Of a DNA stretch of 64,000 nt, positions 20,444 through 29,868 are shown in pieces. Every line of letters begins with the position of its first letter. Position 1 is the first letter of the stretch. This stretch comes from an uncultured Alphaproteobacteria bacterium. Its GTDB lineage: Bacteria > Pseudomonadota > Alphaproteobacteria > UBA7985 > CAJQQZ01. The translations under genes and the position numbers were made by a program. The stretch spans positions 1-64,000 of the forward strand of contig CAJQQZ010000110.1 in the NCBI GenBank assembly GCA_905480575.1, written 5' to 3'. The notes under the pieces are model-generated. The model had not been told where the DNA came from, did not search any database, and was given only the letters and a program-made list of their open reading frames with translations.

Positions 20444-20971
20444 CTAGGGCTCGATGCCACAAGCCTTAGACATAGCGCGGTAACTGGCAGTGAAACCCGA
20501 CAAAGAAAAGGTATCCGTCGTCTCTGTGCCTCGGGAAGATGTGCCCTTAACAACCATCGTTGATCCTTTGATCATAGCTTCGGTCATCGCGCGATCATCT
20601 TCGTTACGAGCCCAGGCTGTGTCGCCTTTGGTAAACAACGTAAAGCCTTTATTACCAACGGCAACAGAAACGCGGCTGTCAGCTTTAAAAGTGTAGCCCG
20701 CAACAAATGAATTCTCATCACGAACCTCATCAGCGGCACGGTGAGAAACCAAATAGTGAATTTGGCCGCGGCGGGTATAGTTACCTTCCGCTTTCTTTGG
20801 CTGGCTCGCCATGAAACAAGCTGGCTTACCATTATGGCTATAACGGTATGCCGACCAATCAGTGAACTGTCCCAGTTTCTCAATCTGTTGCGCCACACCC
20901 AAAGACGGGAGGGCAAAAGAGAGAGCTAGAATTAAGGCAAATAATCTAAAAGATTGCTTCAGAATTTTCAT
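20444..20971 (-). CDS. Invasion-associated locus B (IalB) family exported protein
   Basis: The 175-residue protein has a signal peptide (about 1-27: basic MKILKQSFR, hydrophobic core, cleavage near GVAQQ). A mature beta-rich domain fits IalB: FTDWSAYRY, PACFMASQPKKAEG, GQIHYLVSHRA and, at the end, YRAMSKACGIEP with paired cysteines (about 57 and 171). The family is widespread in free-living alphaproteobacteria, so the name does not imply virulence; it is periplasmic or outer-membrane associated. A good sigma70-like promoter lies 65 bases upstream of the ATG and a hairpin follows the stop, so the gene is likely monocistronic. Confidence 0.85.
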   Translation of the reverse strand: MKILKQSFRLFALILALSFALPSLGVAQQIEKLGQFTDWSAYRYSHNGKPACFMASQPKKAEGNYTRRGQIHYLVSHRAADEVRDENSFVAGYTFKADSRVSVAVGNKGFTLFTKGDTAWARNEDDRAMTEAMIKGSTMVVKGTSSRGTETTDTFSLSGFTASYRAMSKACGIEP

Positions 20972-21042
20972 AATAAAAAGGCTCGGGGCTTTCAGCTATA
21001 GTCGCGAACTTATGGGCCGACAACGACTCGAATCTGTCGGCA

Positions 21043-21071
21043 GTTATAATATAATTGCTGCAAGATGGCAA
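21043..21071 (-). promoter_or_regulatory. Sigma70-type promoter of the ialB-like gene
   Basis: On the minus strand, TTGCCA (21071-21066) and TATAAC (21048-21043) are separated by exactly 17 bases, each differing from consensus at one position. The predicted leader is about 65 bases. Confidence 0.6.
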
Positions 21072-21267
21072 AACTGTATTGCAGACACAAGCCCTAGATC
21101 GAATTTTTCTCAGAAAAAGAGCGATTTACGGCATTTTTCTCGACTAAAAACATAAGATATTTGCCTGATTTGTCGAGCAATCGCCAAAATTTCTCTTAGC
21201 CAGGGTCTCCTTGATGCTTTAATGATTCTCTTCAGCAAGGGTAAAAAACACACAAACGAGGGTAAAA

Positions 21268-22527
21268 ATGGCAAGCGATTCTTCACAGAAAGCAAGCAAA
21301 CTGGGCGTCTGGTCATGGGCATTTTACGACTGGGCGAACTCTGCTTTTACGACGGTTATAATGACCTTCATTTTTGCTAAATACATTGAGAGCTTTGCGG
21401 GGACAGCACAGTGGACCCAGATGTTAACTCTCTCTGGGTTAGCGATAGCCTTCTTGGCCCCCATTCTCGGTTCAATCGCTGATCATGGAGGAAGACGGAA
21501 ACCGTGGCTATTTGTACTGACTTGGACAATGGGTATCCTAACATGTTGTCTTTGGTTTGTAGAACCGAACGAAAGCTTTATCCCGATGGCATTGCTATTG
21601 GTTGGGATTGCAAATATCTGTTTTGAACTAGGTGTTGCCTTCAACAATTCGATGTTAACTGACGTTGTTGAAGAAAAGCAAATCGGTCGTTGGTCAGGTT
21701 TGGCTTGGGGATTAGGCTACATCGGTGGCTTACTAATCTTGATCTTGTGCTTAGTTTTCATAAAGTTCGGTGACCCCGCTTCTCTTGGGCTGGATGCTGA
21801 CAAACTTGAACATATCCGAATCATGGGGCCAATTGTTGGTATCTGGGTCATATTGTTTAGCATACCGCTCTTTCTATTTACCCCAGACAAGCCCTCAACT
21901 GGAAAATCTACAATGCAGGCTGTTTCATTAGGTTTGAGCACTCTCTGGCAAACCTTAAAGAGCCTTCGAGAATACAAAAACATCGCCGTTTTTCTGCTGG
22001 GTCGAATGTTTTACGCTGATGGACTGGCTACACTCTTCACAATGGGGGGCATTTTTGCAGCCAAGGCTTACGGTATGAACGACGAAGAAGTACTCACATT
22101 TGCGATTGTTCTGAACATCACCGCTGGCGCTGGCGCGATCGCTTTCGCATGGATTGATGATAAAATAGGCTCAAAGACCACGATCATCATTTCGGTATCT
22201 GCTATTATTGTGCTTGGTTCATTTCTTTTGTTCTTTGAAGCAAAAACAACTTTCTACATTCTCGCAGCATTGTTAGGCATTTTCATCGGACCTGCTCAAT
22301 CAGCTAGCCGCGCACTCATGGCTCGATTGGCGCCAAAAGACATGCAAACGGAAATGTTTGGCCTCTATGCTTTCTCGGGTAAAGCCACCGCTTTTGTAGC
22401 ACCAGCCATCGTTACAATTGTCATGGCGTATACAGACAACATTCGGATAGGTATGGTGGCAATCCCAGTCCTGATGTTGATCGGGTTAATCATCATTCTC
22501 CGCGTTAAAGAACCCGGCAGAGATTAG
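21268..22527 (+). CDS. UMF1-family (Atg22-like) MFS transporter
   Basis: The 419-residue protein has about 12 membrane segments and the UMF1 hallmark near the N-terminus: VWSWAFYDWANSAFTTVIMT. The segments LAPILGSIADHGGRRKPWLF (the MFS loop 2-3 motif) and VAFNNSMLTDVVEEKQIGRW are also typical. Eukaryotic relatives export amino acids from vacuoles; bacterial members have no settled substrate. GAGGG lies about seven bases before the ATG. It is a single gene with a terminator at 22545-22570, and the 296 bases upstream contain only the divergent ialB promoter. Confidence 0.9.
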   Translation: MASDSSQKASKLGVWSWAFYDWANSAFTTVIMTFIFAKYIESFAGTAQWTQMLTLSGLAIAFLAPILGSIADHGGRRKPWLFVLTWTMGILTCCLWFVEPNESFIPMALLLVGIANICFELGVAFNNSMLTDVVEEKQIGRWSGLAWGLGYIGGLLILILCLVFIKFGDPASLGLDADKLEHIRIMGPIVGIWVILFSIPLFLFTPDKPSTGKSTMQAVSLGLSTLWQTLKSLREYKNIAVFLLGRMFYADGLATLFTMGGIFAAKAYGMNDEEVLTFAIVLNITAGAGAIAFAWIDDKIGSKTTIIISVSAIIVLGSFLLFFEAKTTFYILAALLGIFIGPAQSASRALMARLAPKDMQTEMFGLYAFSGKATAFVAPAIVTIVMAYTDNIRIGMVAIPVLMLIGLIIILRVKEPGRD

Positions 22528-22544
22528 ATTTAGAGCACACAGCA

Positions 22545-22570
22545 AAAAGGGCGGTTAAAACCGCCCTTTT
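22545..22570. terminator. Bidirectional rho-independent terminator
   Basis: GGGCGGTT (22549-22556) pairs with AACCGCCC (22559-22566), flanked by AAAA before and TTTT after. It lies between the convergent UMF1 transporter and bactofilin genes and can serve both. Confidence 0.88.
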
Positions 22571-22594
22571 CGAAACTCATATTTTCAAAGAGAT

Positions 22595-23245
22595 CTACGA
22601 CTTATCAGCCGCTTTCTTTGATTTAGGCGCAGGCTTGGCTGGTGCTGCAGCTCTTTCAGCTGAACCAGGTTCATTGACAAGCTCAACATAGCCGACAATT
22701 TGGCCGCCCCGTTCAATTTCCATTTCGCCATAGCGAAGCGCGCCAACAATCTTACCGGTTGAGCGAATGATCAAACGGCCCTGTACAACAAGCTCACCAT
22801 CAACGTTACCGCTGATGTCGGCGGTGTCGACTTCGGCTGTGCCGCGGAACAAACCAGACTCTGCCACTTCGAGGACACGGCAGTCATTGAGCGCCGCTTC
22901 AACGGTGCCTTCAACAATCAGTCTGTCACAGGCGCGAATTTCACCCGCCATCGCGATGTCACGACCAACGATCAACGTGCCTTGCTCACTTGCTGGACGT
23001 CTAGAGCCACTGTCAGCACCCGGTGCAGGTGCTGCGGCTGGAGCCGCTGAAGGTGGCTGAGGTGGTTCAGGCGCCCGTCTAGCCGGTGCATCCGGACGTG
23101 GTGCCGGTTGTGGCGGCGCAGGCTGCCTTGGTGGTAGGGGTGCAGCACCGGAAGAAGCCGGAGGAACCGCCGCTCTCGATCTCAAATCACCTGCTGTATC
23201 GCTGTTATTGTCACTTTCCCCGCTGGAACCGCGCTTGGTGAACAT
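22595..23245 (-). CDS. Bactofilin (polymer-forming cytoskeletal protein)
   Basis: The 216-residue protein has a long Pro/Ala-rich disordered N-terminus (about 1-85), then a bactofilin beta-helix core (about 86-190) with repeated short strands: GTLIVGRDIAMAGEI, DRLIVEGTVEA, LEVAESGLFRGTAEVDTADI, GNVDGELVVQGRLII. A basic Ala/Pro/Lys tail follows. Bactofilins polymerise without nucleotide at the membrane and organise cell shape or peptidoglycan enzymes, as BacA does in Caulobacter. No M23 peptidase gene, a frequent neighbour, is beside it here. Confidence 0.9.
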   Translation of the reverse strand: MFTKRGSSGESDNNSDTAGDLRSRAAVPPASSGAAPLPPRQPAPPQPAPRPDAPARRAPEPPQPPSAAPAAAPAPGADSGSRRPASEQGTLIVGRDIAMAGEIRACDRLIVEGTVEAALNDCRVLEVAESGLFRGTAEVDTADISGNVDGELVVQGRLIIRSTGKIVGALRYGEMEIERGGQIVGYVELVNEPGSAERAAAPAKPAPKSKKAADKS

Positions 23246-23412
23246 TCTCTAACCTCTCTTCGAATAAAATAGCGCAAAAAGCTAAATCAATTAATCTAAT
23301 AAAAGCTAAACCTTAATGATGGCCTTTTGGTGATCAAAATACGCTCACCCACAAAACTATCGGTTCATGCTGGCCGCATCTTACACATTTTAATTAGGTT
23401 GCAAAATGCTTC

Positions 23413-23429
23413 TTTGCCGAATCGGCAAA
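23413..23429. repeat. 17-base perfect palindrome
   Basis: TTTGCCGA-A-TCGGCAAA has perfect eight-base arms around one central base. No T-run follows on either strand, so it looks like a protein-binding site rather than a terminator. It lies between the bactofilin and PfkB kinase genes, more than 100 bases from either start. Confidence 0.5.
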
Positions 23430-23538
23430 AACTATCGAATTTGAGAGTCTAATTCGCAGAAAAGTAGCCCCCAGACAGCTTCTGCAGAATCTTTTAGCAA
23501 CAATCCCCAGAAATATTGACACTCCAGGCTCTTTACCC

Positions 23539-23566
23539 TTGCAGGCAAAACCGCATTTTCTATAGT
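23539..23566 (+). promoter_or_regulatory. Promoter of the PfkB-family kinase gene
   Basis: TTGCAG (23539-23544) and TATAGT (23561-23566) are 16 bases apart, which places the transcription start about 30 bases before the GTG at 23602. Confidence 0.45.
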
Positions 23567-23601
23567 GCGCGTCACTCGACCGAAAGCCATGAGGACCAAG
23601 C

Positions 23602-24597
23602 GTGAATTCCAACCAAAGCGACGTTGTTTGTATCGGTAATGCTATTGTAGACGTCCTCACCCAGGTGGACGAAGGTCAACTGTCTAAGTCAGGAATGCAC
23701 AAGGGCACGATGACGCTTATAGACTCAGATAGAGCGGAGGAACTCTATGCCTCGATGGTCGACGGCATCGAAGCCTCTGGCGGATCTGCGGCGAATACCG
23801 CTGTCGGTATCGCGTCTCTCGGCGGACAAGCCCATTACATCGGCAAGGTGGCCGCTGACAGCCTCGGTGACGCATTTGAAAAAGATATCCAAGAGCAAAA
23901 AGTGACGTACCGGACGGAACGATCTGAAGGCGATTTATCGACAGCACGCTGTTTGATTTATGTCACCCCCGACTCTCAGCGAACCATGAACACTTTCCTA
24001 GGCGCCTGCACAACGCTTGGCCCAAAAGATATCAATTCTGGTGACATCTCTGCCGCTAAAGTTACCTATATGGAGGGTTACCTCTGGGACATGCCAGCGG
24101 CAAAGGAAGCATTCATTAAAGCAATCGATATCTGTCACGCCGCCGGACGCAAAGCATCGCTCACCCTATCAGATCCCTTTTGTGTTGAGCGTTTTCGCTC
24201 AGAGTTCGCTGACCTTGTAACAAACCAAATCGACATCCTTTTTGCCAATGAAGCAGAAATCTGTTCTCTCTACCAGACGAATAGTCTGGAAGATGCCATC
24301 GCTTGTGTGAGAGAAAACTGCGAGCTTTCAGCCATCACTTGTAGCGAGGATGGGTCCATCATCGTCGCTGGCGAAGAAACAATTCGAATTAAAGCCGCAC
24401 CCGTCGAAAAAGTGGTCGACACAACCGGCGCAGGTGATCTCTACGCCGCTGGTTTCCTGTACGGCTATACACAGGGTTTCGACCTAGAGCTTTGCGGAAA
24501 AATTGCATCCCTAGCTGCTGGTGAAATCATCAGTCACTTTGGCGCACGCCCAGCCGTGCCACTGGCAGAACTCGCGAAACCACTGCTCGATAACTAG
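23602..24597 (+). CDS. PfkB-family kinase, adenosine-kinase-like
   Basis: The 331-residue protein has the PfkB fold: the N-terminal VVCIGNAIVDVLTQVDE, the glycine motif GGSAANTAVGIASLGG near 56-71, and the C-terminal signature DTTGAGDLYAAGFLYG near 274-289 containing the catalytic aspartate and anion hole. Relatives of this type in alphaproteobacteria are annotated as adenosine or sugar kinases; the substrate cannot be fixed by reading. The start is GTG with GAGG about eight bases upstream. The gene is convergent with maeB. Confidence 0.88.
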   Translation: MNSNQSDVVCIGNAIVDVLTQVDEGQLSKSGMHKGTMTLIDSDRAEELYASMVDGIEASGGSAANTAVGIASLGGQAHYIGKVAADSLGDAFEKDIQEQKVTYRTERSEGDLSTARCLIYVTPDSQRTMNTFLGACTTLGPKDINSGDISAAKVTYMEGYLWDMPAAKEAFIKAIDICHAAGRKASLTLSDPFCVERFRSEFADLVTNQIDILFANEAEICSLYQTNSLEDAIACVRENCELSAITCSEDGSIIVAGEETIRIKAAPVEKVVDTTGAGDLYAAGFLYGYTQGFDLELCGKIASLAAGEIISHFGARPAVPLAELAKPLLDN

Positions 24598-24619
24598 AAC
24601 TGTAAATTTGAACGGTGCA

Positions 24620-24662
24620 CCACCGGAAACCCGTTGACGTTTCCGGATGATGCTTCCGGTGG
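24620..24662. repeat. Overlapping hairpins between convergent genes
   Basis: CCACCGGAA (24620-24628) can pair with TTCCGGTGG (24654-24662). Alternatively CCGGAAAC (24623-24630) can pair with GTTTCCGG (24639-24646). The two folds exclude each other. There is no T-run, so this may be a bidirectional RNA 3' end that does not need one, or a remnant of a repeat. Confidence 0.45.
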
Positions 24663-24681
24663 TTACTCGCAATCAAGAATC

Positions 24682-26943
24682 TTAAAGATTACTGTGTGCG
24701 CCAATACCGACTGTATTGACGATGTCATTTACGGTCGCATTCATCTGTACAATTTGAACAGACTTTTCCATGCCATTGAGAATTGGCCCAATCACTGTGC
24801 CGCCTGAAAACTCCTGAAGAAGTTTGGCAGAGATGTTTGCCGCATGGAGGCCAGGCATTACCAAGATGTTAGCCGGGCCAGAAAGCTTACAGAACGGATA
24901 GTTGGCTTTCATATGCTCATAGTCGAGGGCCACATTGACTTGCATCTCACCATCGTACTCAAAATCAACCATCTGCTCATCCATGAGTTTCACAGCTTTC
25001 CTACTGGACTCGGTGAACTCTCTCAATGGGTTGCCAAAAGTCGAATAAGATAAAAAGGCGACGCGAGGTTCATGGCCAAGTGTTTTAGCGACTTCGGCGG
25101 TCTGTTTCGCAATTTCAACCAACTCAGAGGCTGAAGGACGCTCGTGAACGGTGGTATCGGTGAGGAACACAGTCCGCCCACGATACATGAAGATGGAAAA
25201 GCCAAAAACACGCTTGCCGGCTTCACGGTCAAAAACATAACGAAGGTCAGCATAGTTAGCACTGAAACTCCGGGTCAAGCCTGTCACCATCATATCAGCT
25301 TCGCCCATCGCCACCATAGCACCAGCATAGATGTTGCGATCGCGGTTAACGAGCAGGTTACAATCTCTCATCAACAAGCCACGTCTTTGTTGACGCGCAA
25401 AGAGAAAGTCAGCATAGCGTTGGTTTGCATCTTGAGTGAGCTTGGCGTTACGGATCTCAAGGAAATCAGCTTCAATTCCCAAAGACTCCATTTGCTCTTG
25501 AATTTTATGTTCACGGCCAACTAAGACAGGGTGCCCCAAACCGGCGTTGTGAATGGCAACAGCCGCTCGAATCGCGCGCTCCTCTTCACCCTCGGCGAAA
25601 ACAATCTTCTTAGGGCGAGAGCGGACGCGCTCGAAAATTTTCTGCAGGCTAGAACTCGTTGGGTCCAACCTTGAGGCCAACTGGGTCTCATAGTTCGTCA
25701 TATCCACGAGGGGACGACGGGCAACACCAGAATCCATGGCCGCTTGCGCGACTGCTTTTGGCACGGCGACGATCAAACGAGGGTCGAAGGGCGCTGGAAT
25801 AAGATAGTCCTTGCCAAATCGAAGGCGGCGACCGTAGGCCTCACCCACTTCATCCGGCACATCTTCCCGCGCCAAAGCAGCGATCGCTTTGGTGGCCGCT
25901 ATTTTCATGGCCTCGTTGATTGTGCTGGCACGAACGTCAAGAGCGCCGCGGAAGATATAGGGAAAGCCAAGGACGTTGTTGACCTGATTTGGATAGTCGG
26001 AACGGCCTGTCGCAATCATTGCATCTTCACGAACAGCAAGCACGTCTTCCGGTAAAATTTCGGGGTCAGGGTTGGCCATTGCAAAGATGATTGGCTGGTC
26101 AGCCATAGACAAAGCCATTTCTTGCGACATGGCTCCTTTCACAGACAATCCAAAGAATGCATCGGCGCCTACAAGAGCTTCTGCCAAAGTTCGGGCATCC
26201 GTTTCAACCGCATTTGCCGACTTCCATTGGTTCATGCCTTCTTGGCGACCTTTGTAAATCACACCTTTGGTATCGCACATGATGATTTTATCCGCTGGCA
26301 TGCCCATGGCGCGCAGCAGCTCCGCACAGGCAATAGCCGCTGAACCAGCACCATTGATAACAAGCTTCGTGTCTTCAAGCTTGCGGCCAGACAGGTAAAC
26401 CGCGTTCAGCAAGCCAGCGGCGGAAATAATGGCCGTTCCATGTTGATCGTCGTGCATGACTGGGATATCGAGCTCTTCGCGAAGAATTTGCTCAATCATG
26501 AAACATTCAGGTGCTTTGATATCTTCCAGATTGATGCCGCCAAACGTGGGAGCCATCAAGCGAACAGCGTCGACAAAACGATCGACGTCTTCGGTTGCCA
26601 GTTCAATATCGATCCCATCGATATCAGCGAACCGCTTAAAGAGAACAGCCTTACCTTCCATGACGGGTTTAGAGGCCAGCGCCCCCAAGTTGCCGAGGCC
26701 AAGAACAGCTGTACCATTTGAGATCACGGCCACCAAATTTCCTTTGGCCGTATAGTCATAGGCAGCGTCCGGATTCTCTTCGATTTTCAAACAGGGAACC
26801 GCTACACCGGGAGAATAGGCCAATGACAGATCACGTTGTGTCGTCAAAGGTTTGGTAGGTGCAATTTCCAACTTACCTGGGCGTCCACTTGAATGGAGAA
26901 GCAGAGCCTCTTTTTCTGTGATCTTAGAGTTATTAGCAGACAT
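24682..26943 (-). CDS. maeB: NADP-dependent malic enzyme, MaeB type with phosphotransacetylase-like domain
   Basis: The protein has 753 residues from ATG 26943, which has AGAGG six bases upstream; the open frame continues to 27147 but without a ribosome-binding site and into the mutS control region. Residues 1-430 form the malic enzyme, which decarboxylates malate to pyruvate (AYSPGVAVPCL, KGNLVAVISNGTAVLGLGN, FGGINLEDIKAPECF, HDDQHGTAII, NGAGSAAIACAELL). Residues 430-753 form a PTA-like domain (EGEEERAIRAA, GADMMVTGLTRS-type segments), which in this fused family is thought to be regulatory, for example sensing acetyl-CoA, rather than catalytic. Confidence 0.95.
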   Translation of the reverse strand: MSANNSKITEKEALLLHSSGRPGKLEIAPTKPLTTQRDLSLAYSPGVAVPCLKIEENPDAAYDYTAKGNLVAVISNGTAVLGLGNLGALASKPVMEGKAVLFKRFADIDGIDIELATEDVDRFVDAVRLMAPTFGGINLEDIKAPECFMIEQILREELDIPVMHDDQHGTAIISAAGLLNAVYLSGRKLEDTKLVINGAGSAAIACAELLRAMGMPADKIIMCDTKGVIYKGRQEGMNQWKSANAVETDARTLAEALVGADAFFGLSVKGAMSQEMALSMADQPIIFAMANPDPEILPEDVLAVREDAMIATGRSDYPNQVNNVLGFPYIFRGALDVRASTINEAMKIAATKAIAALAREDVPDEVGEAYGRRLRFGKDYLIPAPFDPRLIVAVPKAVAQAAMDSGVARRPLVDMTNYETQLASRLDPTSSSLQKIFERVRSRPKKIVFAEGEEERAIRAAVAIHNAGLGHPVLVGREHKIQEQMESLGIEADFLEIRNAKLTQDANQRYADFLFARQQRRGLLMRDCNLLVNRDRNIYAGAMVAMGEADMMVTGLTRSFSANYADLRYVFDREAGKRVFGFSIFMYRGRTVFLTDTTVHERPSASELVEIAKQTAEVAKTLGHEPRVAFLSYSTFGNPLREFTESSRKAVKLMDEQMVDFEYDGEMQVNVALDYEHMKANYPFCKLSGPANILVMPGLHAANISAKLLQEFSGGTVIGPILNGMEKSVQIVQMNATVNDIVNTVGIGAHSNL

Positions 26944-27174
26944 GGGGGACCTCTGTAGAAAGCGTGGATCAGCTTTATTGAACAAAAATTCCCTTCCGAG
27001 AAGGGCTATTTGATTATTGTGAGCTAATTTCATCGAAAACTCGGTCTTAGACACTAGACTTTCCATGCTTTGAAAAATAGCGTTCAAACCTGCTGCATAT
27101 AGGCGCAGATTTTTCAAATTGCCCACAGGCTTTCCAGTGGCAATCATTTGTCGATACCGCTATTCTCCGACGCT

Positions 27175-29868
27175 ATGGCTGGAGCGACGAACAAAGACAA
27201 AGCAAATACCACAGAAGCCCCCCTGACGCCCATGATGCAACAATTCATGGCGCTTAAGGAGGCTCATCCTGATTGCTTGCTGTTTTTCCGAATGGGTGAT
27301 TTTTATGAGCTGTTCTTCGACGACGCGGTCAAAGCGGCCCAAACACTCAATATTACGCTGACACAAAGGGGCCTATACAAAGGCGAACCAATCTCCATGT
27401 GCGGTGTTCCCTTCCATGCTGCAGAAGTTTACCTGGCACGCTTGATCAGGGGCGGGCACAAGGTCGCCATCTGTGACCAGATGGAAAATCCAGCCGAGGC
27501 AAAAAAACGCGGTTACAAAGCCATTGTTCGAAGAGACGTCACGCGTATTGTAACCGCTGGAACACTAACCGAAGATTCCCTGTTGGATGCAGACAGCAAC
27601 AATTTTCTGGCCTGTTTAAGTTCTGTTCAAAACAACTTTGCCATTTCCTGGATGGATTTATCGACCGGCCAGTTCGTTGTTCTTGGCATTAACGCTGATC
27701 AGGTTGAATCCCAACTGTCTCGCATCAATCCCAAAGAGTTCATCGTACCCGACAAATTAGTCGAAAAGCCTGAGTTTTTTGAAACTTTCCGTAATCACCG
27801 CGCCATCCTCACACCACAGCCCAACGCAAGGTTTGACAGTCAGAACGCCATCAAACGCCTGAAAGAACTTTACGGCGTTAATGCAATGGATGCCTTTGGC
27901 GATTTCTCAAGAGCTGAACTTGCCGCCGCCGGAGCCTTGCTTGATTATGTTGAGCTCACACAAAAAGGCAAGATTCCAAGAGTAGCTGCTTTACGTCGGC
28001 CTAGTGCCGGCGATCTGATGGAGATTGACGCCGCTACAAGGCGGAACTTGGAGTTGGTTCAAACGATTTCGGGAGAACGCCGCGGTTCTTTGCTGTCGAT
28101 AATGGATCGCACCGTTACTGGTCCTGGGGCCAGATTGCTGGCTTCATTCTTGTCGTCGCCCCTCACGCGAACCGAACACATTAATGCCAGATTGGATGCC
28201 GTTCATTTTCTGCTCAATGAAAACGGATTGCGACAAGACGTTAGGGAAAAGCTGAAAGGATCCTGCGATATAGCTCGTTCCTTATCTAGGCTCAGTTTGG
28301 GCCGTGGTGGTCCAAGAGATCTGGATGCCATTCGCAAAGGATTGGTCATAGCCGAAGAACTCGCTGACCTACTTGCGAATCAAACGCTGCTTCCCCCGCT
28401 TTTAACTAAGGCGAAAGAGCAGCTTGGTGAAAACGGTCTACAGATTGACCGGCTAGGGTCGGCTTTAGCGGAGGATTTACCTCTTCTTGCCCGCGATGGT
28501 GGTTTCGTCGCCGACAGCTTTGATGCAGATCTCGACGAGCTTAGAAATCTCAAAAACCACAGCAGGCAACTCATAGCGGCTCTGCAGCAAAAATACCGTG
28601 AAGAAACCTCGGTTTCGACACTGAAGATCAAACATAACAACGTACTTGGCTATTTCATTGAAATCTCTGCAGGTCAGGGTGACAAGATTCCGATTGAGGC
28701 GGATTCCGCCTTTATTTACCGGCAAACTTTGGCCAATGCCATACGTTTCACGACTGTTGAGCTGAACGAACTTGACAACAAAGTCTCAACAGCTGGCGAC
28801 AAATCCATTGCCCTCGAACTCCAGATTTTCGAAGCTCTGCGTCAAGAGATCCTCGCGGCTGGCGATTCAATAGCAACGTCTGCCGAAGCTTTGGCAGTGA
28901 TTGATCTCTTTTCTTCGCTGGCCGAATTGTCAGAGAGCCGCGGCTGGTGTCGCCCAATTGTTGATGATAGTTTAGAACTGTCCATCAGTGCTGGTAAACA
29001 TGCCGTTGTTGAACAGGCTGTTGTCCAACAAGACGAAGGGCAGCCTGAGACCTTTATTGCCAACGATTGCCACTTGAACAAAGACGAGCGGATGTGGTTG
29101 TTAACCGGCCCGAACATGGCAGGTAAATCAACGTTTTTGCGCCAGAACGCACTTATCGTTATTTTGGCGCAGATGGGATCATTCGTGCCTGCGGCCAAAG
29201 CACATATTGGGGTTGTTGATCGACTCTTCTCGCGCGTCGGGGCCGCCGATGACTTGGCCAGAGGCCGTTCAACCTTCATGGTCGAGATGGTGGAAACTGC
29301 CATCATTCTCAACCAAGCAACAGAGCGTTCCTTTGTTATTTTGGATGAAATTGGGCGCGGCACCGCGACGTTCGACGGCCTTTCCATTGCTTGGGCGACC
29401 GTTGAAAGCTTGCTCGAAGTCAATCGATCAAGATCGCTCTTTGCTACCCACTACCACGAAATGACGTCACTGGCGGAACAACAGCCCGCCCTCTCCTGCC
29501 ACACAATGAAAATCAAAGAGTGGCAGGATCAGATTGTCTTCATGCATGAAGTTATAGCCGGGACCGCCGACCGATCTTACGGTATCCACGTTGCCAAACT
29601 AGCAGGTCTGCCGACACCAACGGTAAACCGGGCCAATGAAATCCTGAATAAACTCGAGAAGGGCGACGAAGCGTCAACTCTTTCTCTCCTGGCTAACGAT
29701 TTGCCGCTTTTTCAAGTCCAAAATTCGCCCCCTGCACCCGCCAAAGTACCTGAACATTTGATGGTCCTTGAAAGCGCTTTGAGATCAGTGAACCCAGATG
29801 ATCTTTCACCAAAAGAGGCTCTCGAATCTCTTTACCAACTCCGGGCTTTGTTGGATGGGGCAGATTGA
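27175..29868 (+). CDS. mutS: DNA mismatch repair protein MutS
   Basis: The 897-residue protein recognises mismatches. The mismatch-binding motif FFRMGDFYELFFDDA lies near residues 40-54. The ATPase domain has Walker A GPNMAGKSTFLRQ near 645, then STFMVEMVETA and LDEIGRGTATFDG, with the helix-turn-helix dimer region at the end. I use ATG 27175; a TTG at 27148 in the same frame would add nine residues, and neither has a clear ribosome-binding site. The stop overlaps the glnD ATG by one base (TGATG). The order mutS-glnD-murJ-trpS is collinear here. Confidence 0.96.
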   Translation: MAGATNKDKANTTEAPLTPMMQQFMALKEAHPDCLLFFRMGDFYELFFDDAVKAAQTLNITLTQRGLYKGEPISMCGVPFHAAEVYLARLIRGGHKVAICDQMENPAEAKKRGYKAIVRRDVTRIVTAGTLTEDSLLDADSNNFLACLSSVQNNFAISWMDLSTGQFVVLGINADQVESQLSRINPKEFIVPDKLVEKPEFFETFRNHRAILTPQPNARFDSQNAIKRLKELYGVNAMDAFGDFSRAELAAAGALLDYVELTQKGKIPRVAALRRPSAGDLMEIDAATRRNLELVQTISGERRGSLLSIMDRTVTGPGARLLASFLSSPLTRTEHINARLDAVHFLLNENGLRQDVREKLKGSCDIARSLSRLSLGRGGPRDLDAIRKGLVIAEELADLLANQTLLPPLLTKAKEQLGENGLQIDRLGSALAEDLPLLARDGGFVADSFDADLDELRNLKNHSRQLIAALQQKYREETSVSTLKIKHNNVLGYFIEISAGQGDKIPIEADSAFIYRQTLANAIRFTTVELNELDNKVSTAGDKSIALELQIFEALRQEILAAGDSIATSAEALAVIDLFSSLAELSESRGWCRPIVDDSLELSISAGKHAVVEQAVVQQDEGQPETFIANDCHLNKDERMWLLTGPNMAGKSTFLRQNALIVILAQMGSFVPAAKAHIGVVDRLFSRVGAADDLARGRSTFMVEMVETAIILNQATERSFVILDEIGRGTATFDGLSIAWATVESLLEVNRSRSLFATHYHEMTSLAEQQPALSCHTMKIKEWQDQIVFMHEVIAGTADRSYGIHVAKLAGLPTPTVNRANEILNKLEKGDEASTLSLLANDLPLFQVQNSPPAPAKVPEHLMVLESALRSVNPDDLSPKEALESLYQLRALLDGAD

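Larger units (their letters stand above)
23246..23601. other. 356-base divergent intergenic region
   Basis: No gene was seen. On the bactofilin side AAAAGCTAAA occurs twice (23277-23286 and 23301-23310, 24 bases apart), a possible operator pair. The centre holds a 17-base palindrome at 23413-23429. The kinase side holds a promoter-like pair at 23539-23566. Confidence 0.5.

Noticed and set aside
23516-23521. Perfect TTGACA as -35 of the kinase promoter
   Set aside because: No acceptable -10 element lies 16-18 bases downstream; the TTGCAG/TATAGT pair further on fits better.
26944-27147. Longer maeB reading frame from 27147
   Set aside because: The extra residues do not resemble malic enzymes, the ATG 26943 has a good ribosome-binding site, and the longer form would run into the mutS control region.
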